NCBI GenBank assembly: GCA_035565775.1
Contig: DATMRW010000013.1
Span: 44,634-108,633, forward strand
DNA length: 64,000 bases
Reading direction: 5' to 3'
Source: PRO6 sp035565775
GTDB taxonomy: Bacteria; Pseudomonadota; Alphaproteobacteria; Rhizobiales; Xanthobacteraceae
The translations under genes and the position numbers were made by a program. Below are positions 16,524 through 26,071 of the stretch, piece after piece. Under the pieces are notes generated by a model. It saw only the letters and a program-made list of their open reading frames with translations, was not told the origin of the DNA and did not search any database. The stretch's first letter is position 1, and each line of letters starts with the position of its first letter.

Positions 16524-17201
16524 ATGAGCAAGCAAGCGGAATTTGCGGTTCTCCTCAAGCTCAATTCGATGTTCGCCGATCTCGACGCGCAGGAGCTTCA
16601 GCGCATCGCCGCGCTGTGCCAGACCCAGCATCTGCCTGCGGGTGCCGTGCTGTTTCAGAAGGGCGATGACGGCGACGCCTTGTTCGGCATCCGCAAGGGG
16701 CAGGTGCGGATCGAGACCGGCATCGCCGACGGCACGCGGCTGACGCTCAACATTCTCGGCTCCGGCGATATGTTCGGCGAGGTCGCGGTGCTCGACGGCG
16801 AGCCGCGCACCGCCGATGCGATCGCCGACGAGCCGAGCGAACTGTTCATTCTGCGCCGCGCCGATTTTCTCGCCCATCTGGAGCGGGAGCCGCGGGTTGC
16901 GGTGAAGCTGATCGCGCTGCTGTGCCAGCGCATCCGCTGGATGAGCGAGCGGATGGAGGAATCGGTTCTGCTGCCGCTGCCGGTGCGGCTGGCGCGGCGG
17001 CTGTGCGCATTGGCCTCCGATTTCGGCTCGGAAGTGCACATCTCGCAGGAGCAGCTCGGCATCTTCGTCGGCGCGGCGCGGGAGAGCGTCAACCGCCAGC
17101 TCCAGCAGTGGCGCAAGGAAGGGCTGGTCGATCTCAGGCGCGGCCGCATCCTGCTGCTGGAGGCGGCAAAGCTGTCCAGCGTCGCGCGCGCCGGGCTTTG
17201 A
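16524..17201 (+). CDS. Crp/Fnr-family transcriptional regulator
   Basis: A 225-residue regulator with an N-terminal cyclic-nucleotide-binding fold (about 15-130), a dimer helix and a C-terminal winged helix-turn-helix (ISQEQLGIFVGAARESVNRQL). The phosphate-binding cassette reads FGEVAVLDGEPRTADAIA: the Glu and the Arg-Thr pair sit where Crp has Glu and Arg-Ser for cAMP, so nucleotide binding is plausible. There is no N-terminal Cys cluster, so it is not an Fnr-type oxygen sensor. The divergent cyclase gene next door is the obvious source of a ligand. Confidence 0.9.
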   Translation: MSKQAEFAVLLKLNSMFADLDAQELQRIAALCQTQHLPAGAVLFQKGDDGDALFGIRKGQVRIETGIADGTRLTLNILGSGDMFGEVAVLDGEPRTADAIADEPSELFILRRADFLAHLEREPRVAVKLIALLCQRIRWMSERMEESVLLPLPVRLARRLCALASDFGSEVHISQEQLGIFVGAARESVNRQLQQWRKEGLVDLRRGRILLLEAAKLSSVARAGL

Positions 17202-17204
17202 GCG

Positions 17205-20200
17205 CTAGTGCATCGGCGGGCTTTCGGCCGCCTCCGCCTCGTCCTTGTTGGCCTGGATGAAGCGGCGGCTGACGCGCCCGATGGCGTTGCCGATGTCGTC
17301 CATCAGCATGAACATCGCCGGCACGAATACCAGCGACAGCACGGTCGAGAAGATCAGCCCGCCGATCACCGCCAGCGCCATCGGCGAGCGGAATTCGCCG
17401 CCGGCGCCGAAGGCCAGCGCGCTCGGCACCATGCCGGCGGCCATGGCGATGGTGGTCATGACGATCGGCCGCGCCCGCTTCTGCCCGGCGTCGATCATCG
17501 CCACCTCGCGCGGGTGCCCGGTGCGGATCGACTCGAGGGCGAACTCCACCAGCATGATCGCGTTCTTGGTGACGATGCCCATCAGCATCAGGATGCCGAT
17601 CCAGACCGGGGTCGTGAGCTGCTTGCCGGCGAGCAGGAGCGCGCCGATCGCGCCGCCGATCGACAGCGGCAGCGAGAACAGGATCGTGATCGGCTGCAGG
17701 AAGGTGCCGAACAGCAGCACCAGCACGGCATAGACCATCAACAGGCCGCCGGTGATCGCGGTGGCGAAGCCATCGGACAGTTCGTTGAGGCTCTCGGCAT
17801 CGCCCGACTGGCTGACGCTCACGCCCCTGGGCAGCGTTTTCATCACCGGCAGGTCGTAGATCTGTTTCAGGGCATCGCCGAGCGCGGCGTTGCCGGCGAG
17901 GTCGGCGCTGACGGAGGCCTGGCGCTCGCGGTCATAGCGGTTGATCGATGTCGGCCCCTGGGCGAGCTGGACATCGGCGACGACCGATAGCGGCAGCGTG
18001 CCGCGGCCGCCGCCGAACGGCACCTGCATCCGCTCGAGCAGCCGCAGGTCGGTCCGCGCCGCATCCTCGAGCTGCACGCGGATCGGCACCTGCCGGTCGC
18101 CGGCATTGAATTTCGCCAGCGCCGGACCGACATCGCCGATGGTCGCGACGCGGATCGCCTCGGAGAGGCTTTCGCTGGAAACGCCGAGCCGCGCGGCAAG
18201 ATCGGCGCGCGGCGTCACCCGCAGTTCGGGGCGGTCGAGCGTCGTCTCCGCGATGACGTTGGCGATCAGCGGAATGCGTTTCATCTGCGTCGCCAGCTCG
18301 TTTGCGACAGTGCCGACGACGGCGGGATCGATGCCGGTGACGACCAGCGAAATGGCGCGCAGGCCGTTCTCGTCGAGGAACCAGAAGCGGATGTCCGGGA
18401 CGTTCTGGAGGTCGCGGCCGATGGCGAGCTCAAGGTCGCGCTGCGAGATGCTGCGCTTGTTCTTCGGCGTGTAGTTGATGATGAGGGAAGCGCGGCGAAC
18501 CTCGTAGGTGCCGGGCGGCACCCGTCCGCCATCGACGAAGACGCTCTCGACTTCGGGCCGGCTGCGCAAGCGCTCGGTGATGGCTTCCGTCGCGCGCGCG
18601 GTCGCGGCGAGCTGCGAGCCGGGCGGCAGCTCGATCGCGAGCAGCGAGCGGGCGCTGTCCTGCGCCGGCAAAAATCCCTGCGGCAGGAGCGTGATGCTGA
18701 GGACGGACGCGGCGAAGATCACGAGGCCCGCCAGCACCGTGAGCAGGTAGTGGCGGACCGACCATGTCACGATCCGGGTATAGGCGCGAAGGATGCGGCC
18801 GGGCGGCGGCTCCTCATGGTTGTGCGGCTTGAGGAAATAGGCGGCGAGCACCGGCGTCACCAGCCGCGCGGCGAGCAGCGAGAAAAATACCTGCACCGAA
18901 ACCGTGATGCCGAATTGCTTGAAGAACTGCCCGGCGATGCCCGACATGAAGCTGGCGGGAGCAAAGATCGCGATGATCGTCAGGCTGATCGCGATCACCG
19001 CGAGGCCGATCTCGTCGGCCGCCTCCAGCGCCGCGCGGTACGGCGATTTGCCCATCCGCATGTGGCGGACAATGTTTTCGATCTCGACGATCGCGTCGTC
19101 GACGAGGATGCCGGTCGAGAGCGTGATCGCAAGGAAGCTGACGAGATTGAGCGAGAAGCCGAGCAGGTCCATCACCCAGAACGCGGGGAAGATCGACAGT
19201 GGCAGGGAGATTGCGGCGATCACCGTGGCGCGGATATCGCGCAGGAACAGCATCACCACCAGCACGGCAAGGATGGCGCCCTCGAACAGCGTGTTGATGG
19301 CGGCGTCATAGTTGCCCTTGGTGTAGTCGACGGAAGTGTCGATCAGCTTGAGATCGACATCGGGATAGGTCTGCTTGAGCGAGGCGATGCGCTGCTCGAC
19401 GGCCTTGGCCACCACCACGTCGCTCGCGCCCTTCGAGCGCTTGATGCCGAGCGCCACCACGGGATCGCCGTTGAAGCGCGCAAAGGTGCGGCGGTCGGCG
19501 ATGGTGTCGGTGACGGTGCCGAGATCATCGAGCCTGATCTCGCCGCCGGCCGGCAGGGCGATCATGGTGCCGGACAATTCCGCCAGCGTGCGCGCGCCGG
19601 CGAGCGTGCGGATCGCCTGATCGTTGTTGCCGATCTCGGCGCGGCCGCCGGCGACGTCGACATTGGTGCCGCGCAGCCGGCGGCTGACATCGAGCGCGGT
19701 GAGGCCGACCGCCTGCAGGCGGTCGAGATCGAGGGAGACGAGAATTTCGCGGTCGACGCCGCCGATGCGCTCGACCTGCGCGACGCCGCGCACACCCTGC
19801 AGCGCCCGCTTCACGACGTCGTCGACGAACCACGACAGTTGCTCCGGCGTCTTGCCGGGCGCGATCGCGGCATAGGTCATGATCGGCAGGCCGATGACAT
19901 CGACGCGCTGGATCAAAGGCTCGTTGACGTTCTGGGGCAGGTTGGCGCGGACGCGCGTGACGGCGTCCTTGATGTCGTTGAGGGCGCGGTCGGTGTTGGT
20001 CTCGAGGCTGAACATGATCGTCGTGACCGACAATCCGTCCGTGACCGACGATGAAATGTGGCGCACGCCCTCGACGCCGGAAACGCCGTCCTCGATGATC
20101 TTGGTGATCTGCGTTTCCATCTCGGCGGGAGCCGCGCCGAACTGCGCGACGGCAACGGAGATCACGGGAATATCGGCGTTCGGCAGCCGCGTGATGGCGA

Positions 20201-20294
20201 GCCTGGTAAAACTCGTCCAGCCGAGGATCAGCAGGATGATCGAGAACAGCACTGACGGCAGCGGATGGCGGATCGACCAGGCTGATATGTTCAT
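17205..20294 (-). CDS. RND multidrug-type efflux pump, inner-membrane subunit
   Basis: A 1029-residue HAE1-type RND permease with twelve membrane helices and two large periplasmic loops. The proton-relay residues are present: the Asp-Asp pair in ILVDDAIVEIENI (TM4) and the Lys in GIVTKNAIMLVEFA (TM10). It begins five bases after the stop of its adaptor gene, so the two are one operon. No TolC-type outer-membrane gene is in the window; the pump probably borrows one encoded elsewhere. Substrates cannot be predicted. The stop lies only three bases from the end of the convergent Crp-like gene, with no terminator visible between them. Confidence 0.95.
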   Translation of the reverse strand: MNISAWSIRHPLPSVLFSIILLILGWTSFTRLAITRLPNADIPVISVAVAQFGAAPAEMETQITKIIEDGVSGVEGVRHISSSVTDGLSVTTIMFSLETNTDRALNDIKDAVTRVRANLPQNVNEPLIQRVDVIGLPIMTYAAIAPGKTPEQLSWFVDDVVKRALQGVRGVAQVERIGGVDREILVSLDLDRLQAVGLTALDVSRRLRGTNVDVAGGRAEIGNNDQAIRTLAGARTLAELSGTMIALPAGGEIRLDDLGTVTDTIADRRTFARFNGDPVVALGIKRSKGASDVVVAKAVEQRIASLKQTYPDVDLKLIDTSVDYTKGNYDAAINTLFEGAILAVLVVMLFLRDIRATVIAAISLPLSIFPAFWVMDLLGFSLNLVSFLAITLSTGILVDDAIVEIENIVRHMRMGKSPYRAALEAADEIGLAVIAISLTIIAIFAPASFMSGIAGQFFKQFGITVSVQVFFSLLAARLVTPVLAAYFLKPHNHEEPPPGRILRAYTRIVTWSVRHYLLTVLAGLVIFAASVLSITLLPQGFLPAQDSARSLLAIELPPGSQLAATARATEAITERLRSRPEVESVFVDGGRVPPGTYEVRRASLIINYTPKNKRSISQRDLELAIGRDLQNVPDIRFWFLDENGLRAISLVVTGIDPAVVGTVANELATQMKRIPLIANVIAETTLDRPELRVTPRADLAARLGVSSESLSEAIRVATIGDVGPALAKFNAGDRQVPIRVQLEDAARTDLRLLERMQVPFGGGRGTLPLSVVADVQLAQGPTSINRYDRERQASVSADLAGNAALGDALKQIYDLPVMKTLPRGVSVSQSGDAESLNELSDGFATAITGGLLMVYAVLVLLFGTFLQPITILFSLPLSIGGAIGALLLAGKQLTTPVWIGILMLMGIVTKNAIMLVEFALESIRTGHPREVAMIDAGQKRARPIVMTTIAMAAGMVPSALAFGAGGEFRSPMALAVIGGLIFSTVLSLVFVPAMFMLMDDIGNAIGRVSRRFIQANKDEAEAAESPPMH

Positions 20295-20299
20295 GGCGG

Positions 20300-21214
20300 C
20301 TACCGCGGTTTCGGCTGGTCGGCGTCCTCGGGCGCGACGATGCGCACCCGGTCGCCGTCATGCAGGGACGTACCGGCATTGGCGACCACGATTTCGCCTT
20401 CCTTGAGGCCGGACAGCACTTCGGTATTGACGTCGGAGGTCAGGCCGGTGCGGATGCTGCGCGTTTCGATGATGCCATTGGCGACCACCTGAACGGTCTG
20501 ATGATCGACCGCCGAGCTCGGCACCGAGACGCCGCAACTGCGGCGTGCCGCGATGGTGGCCTTGGCGAACATGCCGATCCGCAGCGCGGGGTGGCTGGCG
20601 ATCGTCAGGCGCACATGGCCGAGCTGGGTGCGCGGATCGATCTCCGCGGCGACGAGGCGGACATGGCCGGAGATTTCGATGCCGTCGCCGATGCCGATGC
20701 GCGCGCTGGCGCCGGGCTGCAGCTTGAGAAGGTGGATGCTCGGCACCTCGGCGTCCATTTCGAGTTCGCCGTTCACCGCGAGCTTGAACATCGGTGGGGC
20801 CTGCGGCGAGGCCGGCGCGCCCGCCCGCGTCATCACCTCGATGATGAGGCCGGCGGCCGGCGCCTTGAGCGACACCGGCGCTCCCGGCGCCGCGCCGGGC
20901 GCGGCGGGCGGGATCAGGCGGGCGAGATCCTGCCCGCCGCTCACGGTGTCGCCTTCCTTCACCAGCACTTCCGCCACGCGGAAGCCTTCGCTGTCGACGT
21001 TGGCGACTGCGAGCCTGCGCGCGGCGATGAAGCCGGTGACGCGCACGAGATCGGAAAAGCAGGCATTGCCGGCGGTGGCGACGATCACCGCCGCGCCAGC
21101 CGCGGTCTGCGGCGCTTGCGCGGCCGCCGGGCCGTTCTGCAGCCCGGCAAGGCCGGCGATCGCCAGCCCGGATGCGGCGGCTGCAAGTCGCGGAAGGTGT
21201 CGGCTCGTGGTCAT
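20300..21214 (-). CDS. RND periplasmic adaptor (membrane fusion protein), pump partner
   Basis: A 304-residue secreted adaptor that should bridge the RND pump encoded five bases downstream to an outer-membrane channel. The signal region runs to about residue 32 (PAAAQAPQ). Lipoyl half-motifs (VKEGDTVSGGQDLARL) and a C-terminal domain ending GLKEGEIVVANAG match the family. Like the copy at 12937-13878 it has one Cys near the mature N-terminus (NACFSD) and one in RSCGVSVP. The ATG at 21214 gives a clean signal peptide; a longer in-frame start would add about twenty unusual residues. Confidence 0.88.
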   Translation of the reverse strand: MTTSRHLPRLAAAASGLAIAGLAGLQNGPAAAQAPQTAAGAAVIVATAGNACFSDLVRVTGFIAARRLAVANVDSEGFRVAEVLVKEGDTVSGGQDLARLIPPAAPGAAPGAPVSLKAPAAGLIIEVMTRAGAPASPQAPPMFKLAVNGELEMDAEVPSIHLLKLQPGASARIGIGDGIEISGHVRLVAAEIDPRTQLGHVRLTIASHPALRIGMFAKATIAARRSCGVSVPSSAVDHQTVQVVANGIIETRSIRTGLTSDVNTEVLSGLKEGEIVVANAGTSLHDGDRVRIVAPEDADQPKPR

Positions 21215-21388
21215 GAGCTGCGGCCCGCACGGCAAGCGCCACGCCGGCGGGCGTTCCGCCTGCAATGGCAATGCATCACTGTGGGGGATCGGAGCCGGGA
21301 AGGGAAGAGCGCTTCGGCGTGTGGCCGCCGGCGGATGCTACCGGCACCCGCCGCGGAGGTCGCGCGCGGCCCTGCCGCCATCGGCGGG

Positions 21389-22030
21389 CTATTTGGCGGC
21401 GGCTTCGGGGGCCATCTTCACCACCTGCACCCTGCGGTTGGCCGGATCGAGCGGCGTGTTCGGATTTTTCAGGTTTGTTTTGCCATAGCCGACCGTCACC
21501 AGCTCGCTGCCGTTGATGCCGAATTTTTCGACGAGGTGGCGCTTGATCGTGTCGGCGCGCCGCTCGGACAGGCCCTGATTGTACTCCTCGCCCCCGGCCG
21601 CATCGGTATGTCCGGCGAGGAGGAAGGTGGCACCGCGCAGATCCGCGCTGGTGAGGGCATTGCCGAGCGCGGCGACGGCGGGCACCGCCGACGGGCTGAT
21701 CTCGGCGGAGTTGTATTCGAAATTGATTTCGAGATCGATCTTCGGCTTGTCCTCGATCACCGCCGAGATTTCCTGGCGCTCGGCGGACGACAGCGACCGG
21801 GTCTGGCGGTTGCGCAGCGACGCGATGAACTGGGCCTCCTTGGCCGACGGCTGCGCGGTGGCGGGCCGCGGCGCGGCGAGGCTGCGCGTAAGCGGCTTTT
21901 GCGACAGCGACAGCGCCCGGACGATCTGCTCGCTCGAGACATCGCCCGCGGCGGCGGGGGCTGTGGCAGCTGCGGCCAACAGCGCGCCCGCAAGAGCGGA
22001 AATCCGACGTTTCAAAATCAGCTTCGACAT
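21389..22030 (-). CDS. OmpA-family periplasmic/outer-membrane protein
   Basis: A 213-residue exported protein. The signal peptide ends near residue 28 (TAPAAAGD). The C-terminal half is a peptidoglycan-binding OmpA domain, with INFEYNSAEISPSAVPAV, then LLAGHTDAAGGEEYNQGLSERRAD and a final VGYGKTNLKNP...NRRVQV. The Asp and Arg that hold diaminopimelate are in place (HTDA and LSERRA). There is no N-terminal beta-barrel, so it is more like a soluble or lipid-associated OmpA-domain protein. The ATG at 22030 has AGGAGG ten bases upstream. Confidence 0.88.
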   Translation of the reverse strand: MSKLILKRRISALAGALLAAAATAPAAAGDVSSEQIVRALSLSQKPLTRSLAAPRPATAQPSAKEAQFIASLRNRQTRSLSSAERQEISAVIEDKPKIDLEINFEYNSAEISPSAVPAVAALGNALTSADLRGATFLLAGHTDAAGGEEYNQGLSERRADTIKRHLVEKFGINGSELVTVGYGKTNLKNPNTPLDPANRRVQVVKMAPEAAAK

Positions 22031-22180
22031 GATCCTGCCTCCTGAATGCCGCTGGGGGCGGTGCTGCGTCTTGGTCGCGGGTTGAACGAAGGTGGCCGTC
22101 ACCCGTCAGCATCTCGTCGATAGTGTTTTGGCCTTGCGGCGAAGTTCAAAAAATCCGGCGAGCGGCAAGGTGAGCGACGA

Positions 22181-23686
22181 TCATCTGATGCCGTAGCCTT
22201 CGAACTCCCTCGCGATATTGGGGTCCATCGCCTTGGCATTGGCGATATCGCGTTCTCCGTCCGCCGTCGCGCCGCTTTGTTTTCGCGCGATGCCCCGGCC
22301 ATAGAGCGAGGAGGTCAGGCGCGGATTGATCCTGAGCGCGGCGTCGAAATCGGCGGCGGCCTTTCTGGCGTCGCCGCGCTTGAGCTGGACCAGCCCGCGG
22401 CTGTCGAGGGCATCGACGAAACCGGGACGCAGCCGCAGTGCCTCGTTGCAGTCCTTGAGGGCGCGCTCGAGGTCGCCCTCCACCGCATAGCTCCAGCAGC
22501 GGTTGTTGTGGGCCTCGACATCGCCCGGATTGAGCCGGATGGCCTGATCGAAATCCCGGATCGCGAGGCTGTACGCGCCCTTGGCGGCATAGACCTGCCC
22601 GCGCTTGTAGTAGGAATTCTGGTCGTTCGGATTGGCGGCGAGGCGGTTGGTCAGGGCCTTGATCGTGGGATCGTCGCCAAGGGAAGGGGCTGCGACTACG
22701 GGCGCGGGCGCGGGCGTGGGCTGCGTTTGCGGAAGGACGGCGACCTCGGCCGGGCGCTCGGCTGCCGGCTTTGCGGCGGCAGCCGGAGTGACGGGCACGG
22801 CCTTGGCTTCGCCCTTTGCCTCGACGGCAGGCGCAGTGCTTGCGACGACAGTGCCTGCGGCGGGCGCGGCCGGCGGAGCCTCGGCCTTCGGCGGCTCTTT
22901 GGCGGCATCACCGCCGAGATTGCCGGAAAAGGCAAAATCCTGCGCCAGCGATGAAGACAGCCACGGCACCTGCTCGCCGTTCGAGGCGCGGGTGACGCCG
23001 ACGCGGGTGCGGTTCAGCGCCTCCTCGGCGGACGCGCCGGGAATCTGGATTTCCTTCAAAAGCTCGCTGACGAACAGGCTGCGATTGCCTGTGCCCTCGC
23101 CGACGACCGAACTGAGCGCCGCCGAATACATCACCAGCGAGCCGGAAGGCGCGATCACCGGCGCAAGGCCGGCGGAGAAGTTGCGGAACCGCCGCTCGAA
23201 CGGATTGCGGCGGGAGGCATCGAGAATGGCGATCTTGACGCCGGCGCCGCGGCTGTTGATCTCGCCCAAGATGCTTTCGAGCGAAATGCCCTCGCGGCGG
23301 ACGTCGGCCTCGTTCCAGATCTGGGCATCGACCGGGATGAGATAGCTCTGGCGGGCGGATTGGATGCCGAAGCCGCTGAAGAACACCAACACGGTGGAGC
23401 CGGTCCGGATCTTTGCCGTCAGGCGGTCGATCGCCTGGCGCATCGCCGCGCCGGAGAGGTTTTCGCCGGTATCGACATCGAAGTTGGCGCGCTTCAGTTC
23501 CTCCGCGAGCGCCTTTGCGTCCTTGACGGCGTCCTTCGGCGGGGTGTCGCTATCCGGGTAGTTAGCATTGCCGATGACCAGTGCCAGCCGATCCCCCGGC
23601 CGCTCGGCCGCGGCAGCCTCCCGGATCGTCCCCGCCGCGGCGAGCAGCCCCATGGCGATGGCGCAGGCGAATAGATGGATTCGCAT
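22181..23686 (-). CDS. Catalytically dead caspase-fold protein with C-terminal TPR repeats
   Basis: A 501-residue exported protein. The signal peptide (about 1-27) is followed by a peptidase C14 caspase fold (about 32-250), a Pro/Ala/Lys-rich linker (about 270-350) and four TPR units (about 355-490). The fold is clear from LALVIGNANY, SYLIPVDAQI and SLVMYSAA. However, the catalytic His position in the usual SGHG motif is Phe (FFSGFG, F106), and the Cys position in the usual ILDACR motif is Ser (ILDASR, S158). Both members of the dyad are therefore lost while the surroundings are kept, which points to a scaffold or binding role. The divergent neighbour encodes an outer-membrane protein. Confidence 0.85.
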   Translation of the reverse strand: MRIHLFACAIAMGLLAAAGTIREAAAAERPGDRLALVIGNANYPDSDTPPKDAVKDAKALAEELKRANFDVDTGENLSGAAMRQAIDRLTAKIRTGSTVLVFFSGFGIQSARQSYLIPVDAQIWNEADVRREGISLESILGEINSRGAGVKIAILDASRRNPFERRFRNFSAGLAPVIAPSGSLVMYSAALSSVVGEGTGNRSLFVSELLKEIQIPGASAEEALNRTRVGVTRASNGEQVPWLSSSLAQDFAFSGNLGGDAAKEPPKAEAPPAAPAAGTVVASTAPAVEAKGEAKAVPVTPAAAAKPAAERPAEVAVLPQTQPTPAPAPVVAAPSLGDDPTIKALTNRLAANPNDQNSYYKRGQVYAAKGAYSLAIRDFDQAIRLNPGDVEAHNNRCWSYAVEGDLERALKDCNEALRLRPGFVDALDSRGLVQLKRGDARKAAADFDAALRINPRLTSSLYGRGIARKQSGATADGERDIANAKAMDPNIAREFEGYGIR

Positions 23687-23956
23687 CGACGGACACCAAT
23701 AGATGGCAAGGGTACAAATTTCCCGCCGCGCCAGACTAACGCACGCAAAATCTCGAATCAAACCGGTTCCGGGAGCGCGCCGCACGGGAACGCGGTGCGA
23801 TTGCCGCCCCTGAGTTGTTGCCGCCGGAGCACAGCAGTGGACAAAGATTGGCATCTTTGGGGCAAATCGACCCCTATTAACTTTGCCTCAAATGGCGGCG
23901 CCGGTAATGTCGGAGGATCATTTGATCGCCGTTACAACCTGCCGAGGGGCCCGACG

Positions 23957-25930
23957 ATGAAAATTGCACACCACTTGTGCCCGACGCGCCCGACCAGTGC
24001 CCGCATGACCGGCCCGCGCCTTTCGCGGATTGGACGTCGCACTGCTGCCGGCGCAGCTTTCGTGGTGGCGCTGTCACTCTCCTCGACGGCGATGGCCAGC
24101 TGCTTCGGCTCGGGATCGCTCGGCGGCGCAGGCGCGGCGATGCTGCCGTTCGTGGCCGGCGGATCGATCAATTCCCTGGTGGCCGCGGTCAACGTCATGA
24201 ACACTGCGTTCCTGACCGAGACCAATGCCATGATCGGCGCGCCGGCCAACCCCTTCCCCAACCAGGAAGGCGGGGGCGTCTGGGTTCGCGGCGTCGGCGG
24301 CCAGGTCAACACCAAGGCGACCGCCACCACCCAGAACGTATCGTTCAATGGCGCGCCGCTCGCTGGCGATGTGAGCTGCGGGATCGAAAACCGGCTGTCC
24401 TTCGCCGGCGTGCAGATCGGCACCGACTCGGGGCTGCTGAACTGGAACGGCTGGGATGTCCATGTCGGCTCGATGATCGGCTATCTCGGCGGCAAGTCGC
24501 GCGACCGCTCCATCGCGGGCCCGCTCAATCCATTCGGCGGCACGCTGGAAAATTCGATCGAGGTGCCGTTCGCCGGGTTCTATGCGGCGGCGACGCGCGG
24601 CAATTTCTTTGTCGATGGCCAGATCCGCCTCGACTACTACCAGAACAGCCTGAACGACCCGCTGGTCGCCGGCATGTTCAACCAGAAGCTGGACGCCCGC
24701 GGCTACGCCTTCACCGCCAACATGGGCTACAGGTTCGACCTCGGAAACAACTGGTTCATCGAACCGTCGGCGGGCTTCGCGGTGTCGCGGGTCGAGGTCG
24801 ATCCGCTTAACATTGCCGGCACCCAGATTCTGCTCGGCAACGGCATCACCGTTCCCGGCCAGCTCTCGATCAGCGATCTGCGCAGCACGCTCGGCCGCTT
24901 CACCGTGCGCGGTGGCACCACCATCGTCACCGACAGCATGATCTGGCAGCCGTTTGCATCGGCCAGCGTGTTCCACGAGTTCGAGGGCAAGGCGTTCGCG
25001 ACCTTCAACGCCAACGAGATGTCTGGCTTCTATCCCGGCATGTTCCCGAATGTCGCCGGCAACGTGCGGCTGTCGTCGATCGGCACCTACGGCCAGTTCG
25101 GCGTCGGCATTTCCGGCCAGATGCGCAACAGCAACTGGTTCGGCTATCTGCGGGCGGACTACCGCACCGGCGAGAACACCGACGGCTACAATGTGAGCGG
25201 CGGCCTGCGCTACCAGTTCAGCCCGGAGACCATTGCCGCGATTTCGCCGTTCCCGACCAAGGCGCCGCGCGCGCCGGCGCGGGTCACCGCCCAGAACTGG
25301 AACGGCTTCTACATCGGCGCCAGCGCCGGCGTGCTGGCCGGCAAGACCGACTTCGACTTCGTGCAGTACTACAATGCATCGGTCAGCCCGCGTTACGGCG
25401 GTTTCGCCGGGGGCGGCCAGGTCGGCTACGACTGGCAGTTCGGCAAGTGGGTGGTCGGCGCTGAGCTCGCGCTGAATGGCAGCAACGCGCACGGCGCGCG
25501 GGCCTGCCCGAACCCGTTCGGCACCTGTGAAACCAAGATGGACTGGCTCGGCACCGCCACGGCGCGCGTCGGCTATGCCCTCTGGGACCGCCAGATCGTC
25601 TATGGCCGCGCCGGTGCCGCCTTCGGCAACACCAAGGTCACGGCGAGCTGCAATACCGGCCCGGTCGATGTGCTCGGTCTGGAAACTTGCGGTTCGTCCG
25701 ACAGCCGCACTGCGGTGGGCTGGACGATCGGATACGGTACCGAATTCGCCCTGAGCCAGAACTGGACGGTGCGGGCGGAGACCAACTATTACGACCTCGG
25801 CACCAAGCGTTTCGAGCTGCCGACGGTCTCCTCGGGGCCGGAACTGGTCGATGTCCGCAATCGCGGCTTCATCTCGACGGTCGGCGTGAACTACCGCTTC
25901 ACACCTGAGGCCGTGGTGGCGCGCTACTGA
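23957..25930 (+). CDS. Outer-membrane protein with two fused beta-barrel domains
   Basis: A 657-residue exported protein whose signal peptide ends about residue 51 (SSTAMASC). The first part (about 70-440) has long amphipathic strands of the autotransporter-barrel kind, ending in NVSGGLRYQFSPE. After a short Pro/Ala linker (PTKAPRAPARV) a second, complete small barrel begins with WNGFYIGASAGVLAGKTDFD and ends NRGFISTVGVNYRF, the pattern of the Omp25/Omp31-type 8-strand porin family. Each half ends like a normal C-terminal barrel strand, so this looks like a head-to-tail fusion. No passenger protease or adhesin domain is seen. Function is unknown. Confidence 0.8.
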   Translation: MKIAHHLCPTRPTSARMTGPRLSRIGRRTAAGAAFVVALSLSSTAMASCFGSGSLGGAGAAMLPFVAGGSINSLVAAVNVMNTAFLTETNAMIGAPANPFPNQEGGGVWVRGVGGQVNTKATATTQNVSFNGAPLAGDVSCGIENRLSFAGVQIGTDSGLLNWNGWDVHVGSMIGYLGGKSRDRSIAGPLNPFGGTLENSIEVPFAGFYAAATRGNFFVDGQIRLDYYQNSLNDPLVAGMFNQKLDARGYAFTANMGYRFDLGNNWFIEPSAGFAVSRVEVDPLNIAGTQILLGNGITVPGQLSISDLRSTLGRFTVRGGTTIVTDSMIWQPFASASVFHEFEGKAFATFNANEMSGFYPGMFPNVAGNVRLSSIGTYGQFGVGISGQMRNSNWFGYLRADYRTGENTDGYNVSGGLRYQFSPETIAAISPFPTKAPRAPARVTAQNWNGFYIGASAGVLAGKTDFDFVQYYNASVSPRYGGFAGGGQVGYDWQFGKWVVGAELALNGSNAHGARACPNPFGTCETKMDWLGTATARVGYALWDRQIVYGRAGAAFGNTKVTASCNTGPVDVLGLETCGSSDSRTAVGWTIGYGTEFALSQNWTVRAETNYYDLGTKRFELPTVSSGPELVDVRNRGFISTVGVNYRFTPEAVVARY

Positions 25931-25992
25931 TCGCCGGCCGCATCCGACGAAAGAATAACAAAGAATAACCAAGAAAGTTGATACTGGAGGCA

Positions 25993-26027
25993 GAACGGGC
26001 GTCCCTCGGGGCGCCCGTTCTCTTTTC
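25993..26027 (+). terminator. Intrinsic terminator after the double-barrel protein gene
   Basis: Stem GAACGGGCG...CGCCCGTTC with GC-rich inner pairs, followed by TCTTTT. It begins 62 bases after the stop codon. Confidence 0.85.
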
Positions 26028-26071
26028 CGGCCCCGAATTTTCGCCTCTGCCGCAAGCGGCTCCAGCTGAAC

